A DNA stretch of 32,213 nt, from positions 1 through 32,213 of the forward strand of contig URHE01000011.1 of NCBI GenBank assembly GCA_900547595.1. Direction: 5' to 3'. The stretch is from an uncultured Desulfovibrio sp. (GTDB lineage: Bacteria > Desulfobacterota > Desulfovibrionia > Desulfovibrionales > Desulfovibrionaceae). Of this stretch, positions 7,098 to 14,855 are shown one piece after another. Each line of letters starts with the position of its first letter. The stretch's first letter is position 1. Made by a program: the position numbers and the translations under genes. The notes under the pieces were generated by a model. It did not search any database. It saw only the letters and a list, made by a program, of their open reading frames with translations, and was not told the DNA's origin.

Positions 7098-8054
7098 ATG
7101 AAATTCTGCCCGATGCTTTTCTGCGACATCAATCTTGAGCCCGCTTCCGTACAGCCGTGCTGCAATGTGCACGGCTGTGATGTCCCCTCGTTCCCGTTTT
7201 CCGGCGGCAATCTGGACATGGGCGCCTATGCCGCCCACATCGAAAACAGTTATCACCGGCTCCAGAAGAGCGACGACACGCTTTGCCGTGGTTGCCCAAA
7301 GCTGGCGGAGATTTCAACCCCTCCCGCGCAGCCCGGTGCGCATCTGCACTTTAAATCAGTCAGCATCAATACGCATCGCTATTTGTGCAACTGCAAATGT
7401 GTCTATTGCAACCTGTGGAAGCAGCGGGAGCGCGGAACGGGCTACCCGGTTCTGCCTGTGCTGAAAAGCCTGGATGCGCAACATGCCCTCGATCCGCACT
7501 GCTTCTTCAGCTGGGGCGGCGGCGAACCGAGCATCCTGAAGGATTTTGAAGCCGCAAGCCTTTGGGTGACAAAAAAAGGGTACTGGCAAAATATCCATAC
7601 CAATGCGCTGCGCTTTTCCCCGGCCATTGCCTTCCTGCTGCATGAACAGCGCGGGGAGATCAATATCAGCCTTGATTCCGGCAGCCCGGCAATCTATCAG
7701 AAGGTCAAGGGCGTGGATGGATTTGCCCAGGTATGCAAGAGTATTGACCGCTATATCGCAGAGGCGGCCACTCCAACAGCCGTCACGCTTAAATATATCA
7801 TTTTTGACAGCAACAACACCATCCCGGAAATTACGAGCTTTTTTGACCTGTGCACACGTTTTGGCATTACAAACGTTGAATTTTCCCTCGACTTCCGCGA
7901 ACTGAATGGTCACGGTCCGTCGCAAAAGACATTGCTTGCCGCGGCCTTTTTCGCCGCCCGGGCAACGGCGCTTGGCTTGCGCTGTATCCCCTTCTTCATT
8001 CCCCCCAGGGAACAGGCCAGGATTCAGGAATTACAGAAACGCTACTTTTCCTGA
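7098..8054 (+). CDS. Radical SAM protein with cysteine-rich N-terminal region
   Basis: The 318-residue product carries the radical SAM [4Fe-4S] motif CX3CX2C at Cys97, Cys101 and Cys104 (CNCKCVYC) and the SAM-binding GGGEPS (about 140-145), followed by a partial TIM barrel. Before the core, residues 1-70 contain Cys4, Cys9, Cys21, Cys22, Cys27, Cys63 and Cys66, a spacing like a SPASM/twitch auxiliary cluster region but placed at the N-terminus. The substrate is unknown and no peptide precursor gene is visible nearby. The ATG at 7098 follows GAGG; an in-frame TTG at 7077 is less likely. Base composition is visibly less GC-rich than the neighbours, which suggests acquisition by transfer. Confidence 0.85.
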   Translation: MKFCPMLFCDINLEPASVQPCCNVHGCDVPSFPFSGGNLDMGAYAAHIENSYHRLQKSDDTLCRGCPKLAEISTPPAQPGAHLHFKSVSINTHRYLCNCKCVYCNLWKQRERGTGYPVLPVLKSLDAQHALDPHCFFSWGGGEPSILKDFEAASLWVTKKGYWQNIHTNALRFSPAIAFLLHEQRGEINISLDSGSPAIYQKVKGVDGFAQVCKSIDRYIAEAATPTAVTLKYIIFDSNNTIPEITSFFDLCTRFGITNVEFSLDFRELNGHGPSQKTLLAAAFFAARATALGLRCIPFFIPPREQARIQELQKRYFS

Positions 8055-8066
8055 TTCCCTGGTGGC

Positions 8067-8100
8067 AAAAGCCGCGCCCCACACAAACGCGGGGCGCGGC
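8067..8100 (-). terminator. Intrinsic terminator after lon
   Basis: A perfect 10-bp GC stem, GCCGCGCCCC (8071-8080) with GGGGCGCGGC (8091-8100), encloses a 10-base loop. On the minus strand it is followed at once by TTTT, so it fits a terminator for the tig-clpP-clpX-lon transcripts. On the plus strand the hairpin may also help end the radical SAM transcript, but no T-run follows there. Confidence 0.7.
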
Positions 8101-8112
8101 TGAGATGTTGCC

Positions 8113-8191
8113 CAGAGCGTTTTCGCAATGAAATTGCGTAAATGCTCTGTCTGTCTTGCTGATATTTCTTCAACAAAATGCTCTGGAACGG
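8113..8191. repeat. Composite intergenic repeat: palindrome copy B plus dispersed repeat copy 2
   Basis: Bases 8113-8149 form a palindrome, arms CAGAGCGTTTTCGCAAT and ATTGCGTAAATGCTCTG around GAA, with 15 of 17 positions pairing. It resembles 6684-6716. Directly attached, 8150-8191 matches 48-90 upstream of guaA. The element fills the space between the convergent radical SAM and lon genes. Confidence 0.6.
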
Positions 8192-8197
8192 CGCGGG

Positions 8198-10651
8198 CTA
8201 CTGCGCGGCCCGGTTTTCCCCGGCGGCGCCATCGCCGGCATGCGCGCGCAACGAGGCCCAGAGCGGCTGCGCCGTCGCCCTGCCGGAAAATATCTCTTCC
8301 GGCGTGGCGGCAAGCGCCTGCGGCAGCACCTCGTCCACATGTTCCACAAAGACCAGCTCCAGATCGCGGAGCACCTCGTCCGGCACTTCCTTGAGGTCCT
8401 TCTCGTTGTCCGCCGGCATGATGACCTTTTTGATGCCGCTGCGCCGCGCGGCCAGCAGCTTCTCCCGCAGGCCGCCGATGGGCAGGACCCGGCCGCGCAA
8501 CGAAATCTCGCCGGTCATGGCCACATCGTTGCGCACGGGAATGCCGAGCAGGGCCGACGTGATGGACGTGGCCAGCGTGATGCCCGCCGAGGGGCCGTCC
8601 TTGGGCGTGGCGCCCGAAGGCACATGGACATGGATATCCACCTTGCGGTGGAAACGGGGCTCCAGCCCGAGAATATCCGCGCGCGAGCGCACATAGGAAA
8701 GCGCGGCCTTGGCCGACTCCTGCATGACATCGCCGAGCTGGCCCGTGGTCACCACATGGCCGGAACCGCTCATCAGGCTGGTCTCCACCAGCAGGATCTC
8801 GCCGCCGCGCTGATTGTAGGCCAGACCGGCGCACACGCCCACCCGGGGCTCGTCCTCGCGTTCCTCGTGGCGGTATTTCTTGACGCCGAGCAGGGATTGC
8901 AGGCTCTGACGCGACACCTGGACGCAACGCTCCAGATCATTTTCCTCCACCAGGCGGATGGCCGTCTTGCGGCACAGGGCCGCGATCTCGCGCTCCAGAT
9001 TGCGCACCCCGGCCTCACGCGTATAACCGCGGATGATCTCCAGCAGGGCGTTTTCGGAAACGCGCAGATTGTCCGGCCTGAGCCCATGCTCCTCAAGCTG
9101 GCGCGGCAACAGGAAGCGCCGGGCGATGTGCCGCTTTTCCGTTTCCAGATAGCTCGGCAGCTCGATGATCTCCATCCTGTCCAGCAGCGGGCCGGGGATG
9201 CCATGGAGCGAATTGGCCGTGGTGATGAAGAAGATTTTGGAAAGATCGTACTCCAGGTCGAGATAGTGATCCATGAAGGTGTTGTTCTGCTCCGGGTCCA
9301 GCACCTCCAGCAGGGCGGAGGCCGGGTCGCCCCGGTAGTCCGAGGTGAGCTTGTCCACCTCGTCGAGACAGAAAAGCGGATTGTTGAACCTGACCCGCTT
9401 CAGGGACTGGATGATCTTGCCCGGCAGGGCGCCCACATAGGTACGTCGGTGGCCGCGGATCTCCGCCTCGTCACGCACGCCGCCCAGGGAAAGGCGCACG
9501 AAATCGCGCCCTGTGGCCCTGGCCACGGATTTGGCGAGCGAGGTCTTGCCCACCCCGGGCGGCCCCACAAAGCAGAGGATGGGCCCCTTGAGCCCGTGCG
9601 ACAGCTTCTGCACGGCCAGATATTCGAGGATGCGCTCCTTTGGCCGTTCCAGCCCGTAGTGGTCGCCATCCAGAATGGCGCGCGCCTTTTCGATGTCGAT
9701 ATCGATTTGCTTGAGATCGTTCCACGGCAGATCGAGGATCCAGTCCACATAATTGCGCACTACCGTATATTCGGCGGCGGCGGGCGGCATGGCGCGGAGC
9801 TTCTTCACCTCGGCGAGAGCCTTTTCCCGGGCCTCCTCCGGCATGTCGCGGGCCTTGAGCTTCTGCTCCAGCTCGGCCACTTCGGCCTGGGGGTCGTCCT
9901 CGCGCCCCATTTCCTTGTTGATGGCCTTGATCTGCTCGGTGAGGTAATACTCGCGCTGGTTGCGCTCCATCTGCACCTTGACGCGGTTCTTGATCCGCTT
10001 TTCCACGGTGGAGAGCGCCACTTCCCCCTGAAGATACTCGTAGGCCCGCTCCAGCCGTTCGGTGACGTCGGAAAGCTCCAGCACCTCCTGCTTCTTGCGG
10101 TAATCCACCTTGAGCTGGGGCATGACCGCGTCGGCAAGGGGGCCGGGCTCCTGAAGCGCCATCATGGCCAGAATGGCCTCTTGCGAGATCTTCTTGTTGT
10201 TCTTGCCGTATTCCTCCAGCGCCTCGTGGACGGCGCGCACCAGCGCCTCCTTTTCCTCGGGGCGGCTCTGGCTTTCGGCCAGGCGGCGCACAAAGGCCAC
10301 GGAATACTGGCCGCGCTCGCGCAATTCCTGCCAGGCGGCCCTGTAGAGACCCTCGAACAGCACCTTGATGGTGCCGTCGGGAAGGCGCAGTATCTGGAGT
10401 ATCTTGCTCACCACGCCCACCGGGGAGAGGTCCCCGGCATCCGGCTTTTCCAGTCCCGCCTCGCGCTGGGCCACAAGGAATATCTGTTTGCTGTAGGTGG
10501 CGTGCGCGGCCTCAATGGCCTTGATGGAGGCATCGCGGCCCACAAAGAGGGGCATGATGGAGCGCGGGAACATGACCACTTCCCGCAGGGGCATGACCGG
10601 CAGTTCCTCAAAGGCGCTCCCGCGCGCTGCGTCCGACATGATGTTCTCCAT
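8198..10651 (-). CDS. lon: ATP-dependent protease Lon
   Basis: Lon is a cytosolic homohexameric AAA+ serine protease that degrades misfolded and regulatory proteins. The 817-residue product has an N-terminal substrate-binding domain from LPVMPLREVVMFP (about 17-29), a coiled-coil region (about 190-290), Walker A GPPGVGKT (363-370), Walker B FCLDEVDK (427-434) and a C-terminal protease domain with catalytic Ser688 in PKDGPSAG and Lys731 in GGLREKL. The start used is ATG 10651; a second in-frame ATG at 10639 has GGAG at better spacing and would remove four residues. It is the last gene of the tig-clpP-clpX-lon cluster, 21 bases after clpX. Confidence 0.97.
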   Translation of the reverse strand: MENIMSDAARGSAFEELPVMPLREVVMFPRSIMPLFVGRDASIKAIEAAHATYSKQIFLVAQREAGLEKPDAGDLSPVGVVSKILQILRLPDGTIKVLFEGLYRAAWQELRERGQYSVAFVRRLAESQSRPEEKEALVRAVHEALEEYGKNNKKISQEAILAMMALQEPGPLADAVMPQLKVDYRKKQEVLELSDVTERLERAYEYLQGEVALSTVEKRIKNRVKVQMERNQREYYLTEQIKAINKEMGREDDPQAEVAELEQKLKARDMPEEAREKALAEVKKLRAMPPAAAEYTVVRNYVDWILDLPWNDLKQIDIDIEKARAILDGDHYGLERPKERILEYLAVQKLSHGLKGPILCFVGPPGVGKTSLAKSVARATGRDFVRLSLGGVRDEAEIRGHRRTYVGALPGKIIQSLKRVRFNNPLFCLDEVDKLTSDYRGDPASALLEVLDPEQNNTFMDHYLDLEYDLSKIFFITTANSLHGIPGPLLDRMEIIELPSYLETEKRHIARRFLLPRQLEEHGLRPDNLRVSENALLEIIRGYTREAGVRNLEREIAALCRKTAIRLVEENDLERCVQVSRQSLQSLLGVKKYRHEEREDEPRVGVCAGLAYNQRGGEILLVETSLMSGSGHVVTTGQLGDVMQESAKAALSYVRSRADILGLEPRFHRKVDIHVHVPSGATPKDGPSAGITLATSITSALLGIPVRNDVAMTGEISLRGRVLPIGGLREKLLAARRSGIKKVIMPADNEKDLKEVPDEVLRDLELVFVEHVDEVLPQALAATPEEIFSGRATAQPLWASLRAHAGDGAAGENRAAQ

Positions 10652-10672
10652 TCCGGCAGCTCCCGAAGCGGC

Positions 10673-11953
10673 TCAGGAGGCGTCCCTGGCGGAGGCGCCC
10701 CCGCAGGCGCGGGCTTCGCCGTTTTCGCCGTAGAGCAGGACCGGTTCCTTGCCCTTCTCGATGACCGCGCGGTTGATGACGCACTCCCGCACATTGGGCA
10801 GGGAGGGCAGCCGGAACATGATGTCCAGCATGATCTTTTCCATGACATTGCGCAGGCCGCGCGCGCCTGTCTTGCGCTCGATGGCGCGCCGGGCAATGGC
10901 CTTGAGCGCATTGGGCGTGAAGCGCAGGCTCACGTTGTCCAGCTCGAAGAGCTTCTGGTACTGGCGCACCAGCGCGTTCTTCGGCTCGGTGAGGATGCGC
11001 ACCAGGTCCGGTTCATCCAGTTCATCCACATGCGTGATGATGGGAATGCGGCCCACAAATTCGGGGATAAGGCCAAACTGGACCAGGTCCTGGGGATGGA
11101 TCCTTTCCAGCAGTTCGGCCATGGACATCTCATGGCTGGAACGCACCCTGGCGCCGAAGCCCATGGAAGCGCCGCGCACGCGCGACTCCACGATCTTGTC
11201 CAGCCCGACGAACGCGCCCCCCACAATGAAGAGGATATTGCTCGTATCCAGGCGGATGAATTCCTGCTGCGGATGCTTGCGGCCGCCCTTGGGCGGGATA
11301 TTGGCCTCGGTCCCTTCAATGATCTTCAGCAGGGCCTGCTGGACACCCTCGCCGGACACATCGCGCGTGATGGAGGGGCCGTCACCCTTGCGCGAAATCT
11401 TGTCGATCTCGTCGATATAGATGATGCCCTTGCTCGCGGCGTCGAGGTCGTAGTCCGCGTTTTGGAGCAGCTGGACGAGAATGTTTTCCACATCCTCGCC
11501 CACATAGCCCGCCTCCGTGAGGGTGGTGGCGTCGGCAATGGCAAAGGGCACGCGCAGGACGCGGGCCAGCGTTTTGGCAAGCAGGGTCTTGCCGCTGCCC
11601 GAGGGGCCCACCAGCAGGATATTGCTTTTTTCCAGCTCCACATCCCGCCCGAGCGCCTCGGCGCAGAACACGCGCTTGTAGTGGTTGTGCACGGCCACGG
11701 AAAGTATTTTCTTGGCCTCGGTCTGCCCGATGACGTATTCGTCGAGCCGCTCCTTGATCTCCTGCGGCGTCAGCAGGCGCTCGTCGCTGTCCGCGCTCTC
11801 CATCCTGTCGCGGGCGATGATCTCGCCACAGGCTTTGACGCAGTTATCGCAGATGCTGGCGCCGTCCTGCACGATGAGATTGCGCACCTCAAGCTCGCTG
11901 CGACCGCAAAACGAACAGCGCAGCGGCTCGTTGACCGTGGGTTTTGTGCTCAT
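10673..11953 (-). CDS. clpX: ATP-dependent Clp protease ATP-binding subunit ClpX
   Basis: ClpX is the AAA+ unfoldase that feeds substrates to the ClpP chamber. The 426-residue protein begins with the zinc-binding domain (Cys13, Cys16, Cys35, Cys38), followed by Walker A GPSGSGKT (116-123), the pore-loop GYVGEDVE (149-156) and Walker B IIYIDEIDK (177-185). The ClpP-docking loop reads MGF (264-266) where many ClpX proteins have IGF, a conservative change. The ATG overlaps the clpP stop by four bases (ATGA), so the two subunits of one protease are translationally coupled. lon follows. Confidence 0.97.
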   Translation of the reverse strand: MSTKPTVNEPLRCSFCGRSELEVRNLIVQDGASICDNCVKACGEIIARDRMESADSDERLLTPQEIKERLDEYVIGQTEAKKILSVAVHNHYKRVFCAEALGRDVELEKSNILLVGPSGSGKTLLAKTLARVLRVPFAIADATTLTEAGYVGEDVENILVQLLQNADYDLDAASKGIIYIDEIDKISRKGDGPSITRDVSGEGVQQALLKIIEGTEANIPPKGGRKHPQQEFIRLDTSNILFIVGGAFVGLDKIVESRVRGASMGFGARVRSSHEMSMAELLERIHPQDLVQFGLIPEFVGRIPIITHVDELDEPDLVRILTEPKNALVRQYQKLFELDNVSLRFTPNALKAIARRAIERKTGARGLRNVMEKIMLDIMFRLPSLPNVRECVINRAVIEKGKEPVLLYGENGEARACGGASARDAS

Positions 11954-12558
11954 GCCTTGCCTTCCTTGGCAGCATCGCGGCGGGAAACCAGGACCCGGTC
12001 AATGATGCCGAAGTCCTTGGCTTCCTCCGGTGTCAAAAAGTTGTCCCGCTCCGTGGCCCGCACGACCTCCTCATAGGGACGGCCGGTATTGTCGGCGAGG
12101 ATGCGGTTGAGCCGTTCCTTGAGGCGGAGTATCTCGCGGGCGTGGATCTCCACATCCGTGGCCTGCCCGCGAAAACCGCCCGAGGGTTGATGGATCATCA
12201 CCTGACTGTTGGGAAGTGCAAAACGCATGCCGGGTTCGCCCGCGGCCAGAAGAAAGGCCCCCATGCTCGCCGCCAGACCCATGCACACCGTGGAGACCGG
12301 CGAGGTGATATAGCGCATGGTGTCATAAATGGCGAGACCCGCCGTGACCGAACCGCCCGGCGAGTTGATGTAGAGGCTGATCTCCTTTTCCGGGTCCTGC
12401 GACTCCAGAAACAGCAGCTGGGCGCAGATGAGCGACGCAACGGTATCGTTGACTTCCGTGCCCAGCAGGACGATGCGGTCCTTGAGCAGACGGGAATAAA
12501 TATCATAGGCGCGCTCCGAGCGGCCTGTGGTTTCGATGACCATGGGGATGAGCGACAT
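11950..12558 (-). CDS. clpP: ATP-dependent Clp protease proteolytic subunit
   Basis: ClpP forms the tetradecameric serine protease barrel capped by ClpX. The catalytic triad is visible as Ser98 in GLAASMGAFL, His123 in MIHQP and Asp172 in ERDNF. The glycine-rich INSPGGSV strand is present. The open frame continues upstream, but the ATG at 12558 begins the conserved MSLIPMVIETT and has GAGG six bases before it, giving 202 residues, the normal size. The gene lies 141 bases after tig, with a long inverted repeat between, and overlaps clpX. Confidence 0.97.
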   Translation of the reverse strand: MSLIPMVIETTGRSERAYDIYSRLLKDRIVLLGTEVNDTVASLICAQLLFLESQDPEKEISLYINSPGGSVTAGLAIYDTMRYITSPVSTVCMGLAASMGAFLLAAGEPGMRFALPNSQVMIHQPSGGFRGQATDVEIHAREILRLKERLNRILADNTGRPYEEVVRATERDNFLTPEEAKDFGIIDRVLVSRRDAAKEGKA

Positions 12559-12624
12559 GGCGTGCCTCGTCGTGTCTGGTGGCCGGAACTTCCGGCCCGT
12601 GCGCTGAAGGATATTTCGGACAAG

Positions 12625-12661
12625 CCGGTGCGCGGCCCGGAAACGACAGGCCGCGCACCGG
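12625..12661. promoter_or_regulatory. 13-bp perfect inverted repeat between tig and clpP
   Basis: CCGGTGCGCGGCC (12625-12637) and GGCCGCGCACCGG (12649-12661) pair perfectly around 11 bases. In the direction of transcription it is followed by CTTGTCC, which is too poor in U for a strong intrinsic terminator. It may stabilise the tig mRNA 3' end or attenuate read-through into clpP. Confidence 0.5.
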
Positions 12662-12699
12662 AAAAAGAGGACAGGGGCGGCCACGGGCCGCCGCCGGCA

Positions 12700-14049
12700 T
12701 CACTCCCCGGCAGCGGCCGCCGGCGCGTCGGGGGCCGCGCCGGTGTTCCCGGCCTCGGCGGGGGGCACTTCCTTCACTTTGGCCTTGGCATAGACGCGAT
12801 CCATGGCCTTGTCGGCCAGGAGCCGGTCGCGCAAGAGGAAAATCAGCCCGCTGCGTTCATATTCCTGCTGGAGGGTCTTGAAATCCTGACCGGTACGCAG
12901 GCTGTTCTGATAAATCTGCGTGGCCACCTCCTGCTCGCTGACCTCCAGCCCTTCCTTCCTGGCGATGGTCAGGAGCAGCACCAGACTGCGCGTGGCTTCC
13001 TCGGCCTGGGGCAGGAGTTCCTTGCGGAGCTCCTCTTCCGTCTTGCCGAGCGCATCCAGGCGTTTGCCCTGACGCTCCAGCCGGACGGCGAGGTCGGTCA
13101 TCAAAGTGCGCATATCCGCTTCAAGCATGGCCTCGGGCAGGGGGAAGTCCACCATCTTCAGCAGGCTGTCCAGAAGCTTCTTCTGCGCCGCGCCCCGATG
13201 CAGGCGCTCGCGCGTCTTGACATAGCTGTCGGTGATGGCGGCCCTGAGCTTGTCCACACTTTCCTGGCCCATGGCCTTGGCAAGTTCGTCGTCAATGGGG
13301 GGGAGCTGGCGCTCCTTGACGGCATGGACCTTGACCTTCATGGTCACGGTCTTGCCGGCCAGGTCCGGGGCAACGAAATCCGCGGGGAAGCTGATCTGCC
13401 CTTCGCCTTCCCCGCCGGGGCGGATGGTCTTGACCAGGGCCTCAAAATCTTCCAGCGCCTCGCGTTCGCCCAGGGTCAGGTCAAAACCCTCGGCCTTGAC
13501 GCCCGGCACAGGTTCGCCATTTTCAAACGCCTCAAAGTCGATATTGGCGATCTGCCCGTCCGCGGCGGGCGCCGTGCCGTCCACGGGCACGATCTTGGCG
13601 CGGTCGCGGCGGATGCGCTCAATGACGTCCGCCACTTCGGCGTCGTCCACGCGCACCGCCTCCTGCTCCACCTCAAGCCCCTCGTAGGGCGGGAGTTCAA
13701 AGGCCGGCAGCACCTCGAACTCCATGCTGTAGGTATAGCCCTTGCCGCGCTCCAGCGGCGCCTCGGCGCCGCTGATGGAAATGCCGGAAACCGGCTGCAC
13801 GCCGAGCTTCTGCATCACATCATTGATATGCACATTGATGAGGTCCTGACGGGCCTCGTCATAGATCCGGTCATGGAAGCGCTTTTCCACCACGGACGCC
13901 GGAACCTTGCCCTTGCGGAAGCCGTCCAGCTGAACGGAATCCCGGTACAGGGCCACCGCGCCGAGGATGGCGGCCTCAGCCTCCTGCGGCTCGGTGGTGA
14001 TAGTCACCTTTTTCTTGACCGGGGAGATGTCTTCGACGCTGTATTCCAC
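12700..14049 (-). CDS. tig: Trigger factor, ribosome-associated chaperone
   Basis: Trigger factor binds ribosomal protein L23 at the exit tunnel and shields nascent chains. The 449-residue product has the ribosome-binding signature GFRKGKVP (43-50), a central FKBP-type prolyl isomerase domain (about 150-240) and a helical C-terminal chaperone domain ending in an Ala/Pro-rich tail. The start is a GTG at 14049, seven bases after AGGAG; no ATG suits the conserved N-terminus. The frame remains open upstream through the tRNA region, which is not coding. tRNA-Leu lies 35 bases ahead with no terminator between, so both are probably on one transcript. Confidence 0.96.
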   Translation of the reverse strand: MEYSVEDISPVKKKVTITTEPQEAEAAILGAVALYRDSVQLDGFRKGKVPASVVEKRFHDRIYDEARQDLINVHINDVMQKLGVQPVSGISISGAEAPLERGKGYTYSMEFEVLPAFELPPYEGLEVEQEAVRVDDAEVADVIERIRRDRAKIVPVDGTAPAADGQIANIDFEAFENGEPVPGVKAEGFDLTLGEREALEDFEALVKTIRPGGEGEGQISFPADFVAPDLAGKTVTMKVKVHAVKERQLPPIDDELAKAMGQESVDKLRAAITDSYVKTRERLHRGAAQKKLLDSLLKMVDFPLPEAMLEADMRTLMTDLAVRLERQGKRLDALGKTEEELRKELLPQAEEATRSLVLLLTIARKEGLEVSEQEVATQIYQNSLRTGQDFKTLQQEYERSGLIFLLRDRLLADKAMDRVYAKAKVKEVPPAEAGNTGAAPDAPAAAAGE

Positions 14050-14084
14050 AAGTGGCTCCTTTTGTTTCTCGCCTGAGTCGGCAA

Positions 14085-14169
14085 TGGTGCGAAGGGGGGG
14101 ACTTGAACCCCCATGCCCGAAGGCGCTGGATTCTAAGTCCAGTGCGTCTGCCAGTTCCGCCACCCTCGC
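14085..14169 (-). tRNA. tRNA-Leu (anticodon UAG)
   Basis: The 85-nt sequence folds as a class II tRNA. The acceptor arm GCGAGGG pairs with CCTTCGC (one G-U), the anticodon stem CTGGA/TCCAG encloses CTTAGAA with anticodon TAG at 14135-14133, the variable arm is long (GCCTTCGGGCAT region), and the T arm GGGGG-TTCAAGT-CCCCC is perfect. The 3' CCA is encoded. UAG reads leucine CUN codons. Confidence 0.97.
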
Positions 14170-14179
14170 AAAGCGAGGA

Positions 14180-14208
14180 AATTTAGCATGGACGCCGTAT
14201 TCCCGCAA
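14180..14208 (-). promoter_or_regulatory. Candidate sigma-70 promoter for tRNA-Leu and tig
   Basis: On the minus strand TTGCGG (14208-14203) and TAAATT (14185-14180) are separated by exactly 17 bases, and TG stands one base before the -10 box (extended -10). The predicted start is a few bases upstream of the tRNA. The -35 match is only three of six, so the call is moderate. The remainder of 14170-14462 contains the rplQ terminator and no gene. Confidence 0.4.
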
Positions 14209-14376
14209 GGTGCGCGTCCGGGCCTGGCCCGGAGCCGACACGCTGCCCGCCCCCGACCACCCAATATATGTCGGAAAATCAGGAACGCAAGGAACGGCGC
14301 ACGCGGGAATCAGCACACCGGCCCCGGCGCCGCGGCACATGGGCCCCGCCGCCGTCCGCCATGGCCCGGAAAAAGG

Positions 14377-14408
14377 GCAGAAAGAAAGGGAGGCCGGAGC
14401 CTCCCTTT
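14377..14408 (-). terminator. Intrinsic terminator of the ribosomal protein cluster
   Basis: AAAGGGAGGC (14385-14394) and GCCTCCCTTT (14399-14408) form a perfect 10-bp stem around a 4-base loop. On the minus strand the stem is followed by CTTTCTGCCCTTTTT. It lies 54 bases after the rplQ stop and fits the end of the S10-spc-alpha transcript. Confidence 0.75.
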
Positions 14409-14462
14409 CGCAAACTGGACAGTGGTGTCAACGGCTCGGCCCCGACACGCCAGGCCCTTTCT

Positions 14463-14855
14463 TCAGGCCGCGGGCTTTTCCTCGGCGGGCGCGGCAGCCG
14501 TGCGGGAGAATTCGATGATGGCCATGGGCGCATTGTCGCCCTTGCGGGGCATGGCGAGCTTGAGCACGCGCGTATAGCCGCCGGGCACCTCGGCAAAGAG
14601 GGGACCCACCTCGTCAAAAAGCCGCTTGACCAGCGCGTGGTCATTGAGCACCCGGTACGCCAGACGGCGGGAATGAAGATCATTGCGCTTGGCGAGGGTA
14701 ATCAGCGGTTCCACAACGCGGCGCAGATCCTTGGCTTTCATCTCGGTGGTGCAGATCCTGCCATGAATGAGCAGCGCCTTGGCGAGATTGTGCAACATGG
14801 CCTTGCGGTGCGAGGGCGTCCGCGAAAATTTTCTGCCGGAATTGCTATGCCTCAT
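14463..14855 (-). CDS. rplQ: 50S ribosomal protein L17
   Basis: L17 binds 23S rRNA near the exit tunnel rim. The 130-residue product starts MRHSNSGRKFSRTPSHRKAM, the conserved family N-terminus, and includes the RICTTEMKAKDLRRVVEPLI block. Its ATG lies 11 bases inside the end of rpoA in another frame, so it is likely to be translationally coupled to it. The C-terminus has a short Ala/Pro/Lys extension. It is the last gene of the alpha block, and an intrinsic terminator follows. Confidence 0.97.
   Translation of the reverse strand: MRHSNSGRKFSRTPSHRKAMLHNLAKALLIHGRICTTEMKAKDLRRVVEPLITLAKRNDLHSRRLAYRVLNDHALVKRLFDEVGPLFAEVPGGYTRVLKLAMPRKGDNAPMAIIEFSRTAAAPAEEKPAA

Noticed and set aside
8071..8191. 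CRISPR-like repeats
   Set aside because: The palindromes have only two or three scattered copies with no regular spacer pattern and no cas genes nearby.
8156..12076. A 1306-codon open frame on the plus strand opposite lon and clpX
   Set aside because: It mirrors the codon structure of lon, clpX and clpP on the other strand. Long antisense frames are expected in GC-rich genes with G/C third positions, and the sequence resembles no protein family.
13967..14518. Plus-strand open frame covering the tRNA-Leu locus
   Set aside because: It crosses a tRNA gene in antisense and ends in low-complexity sequence; the tRNA fold explains the region.
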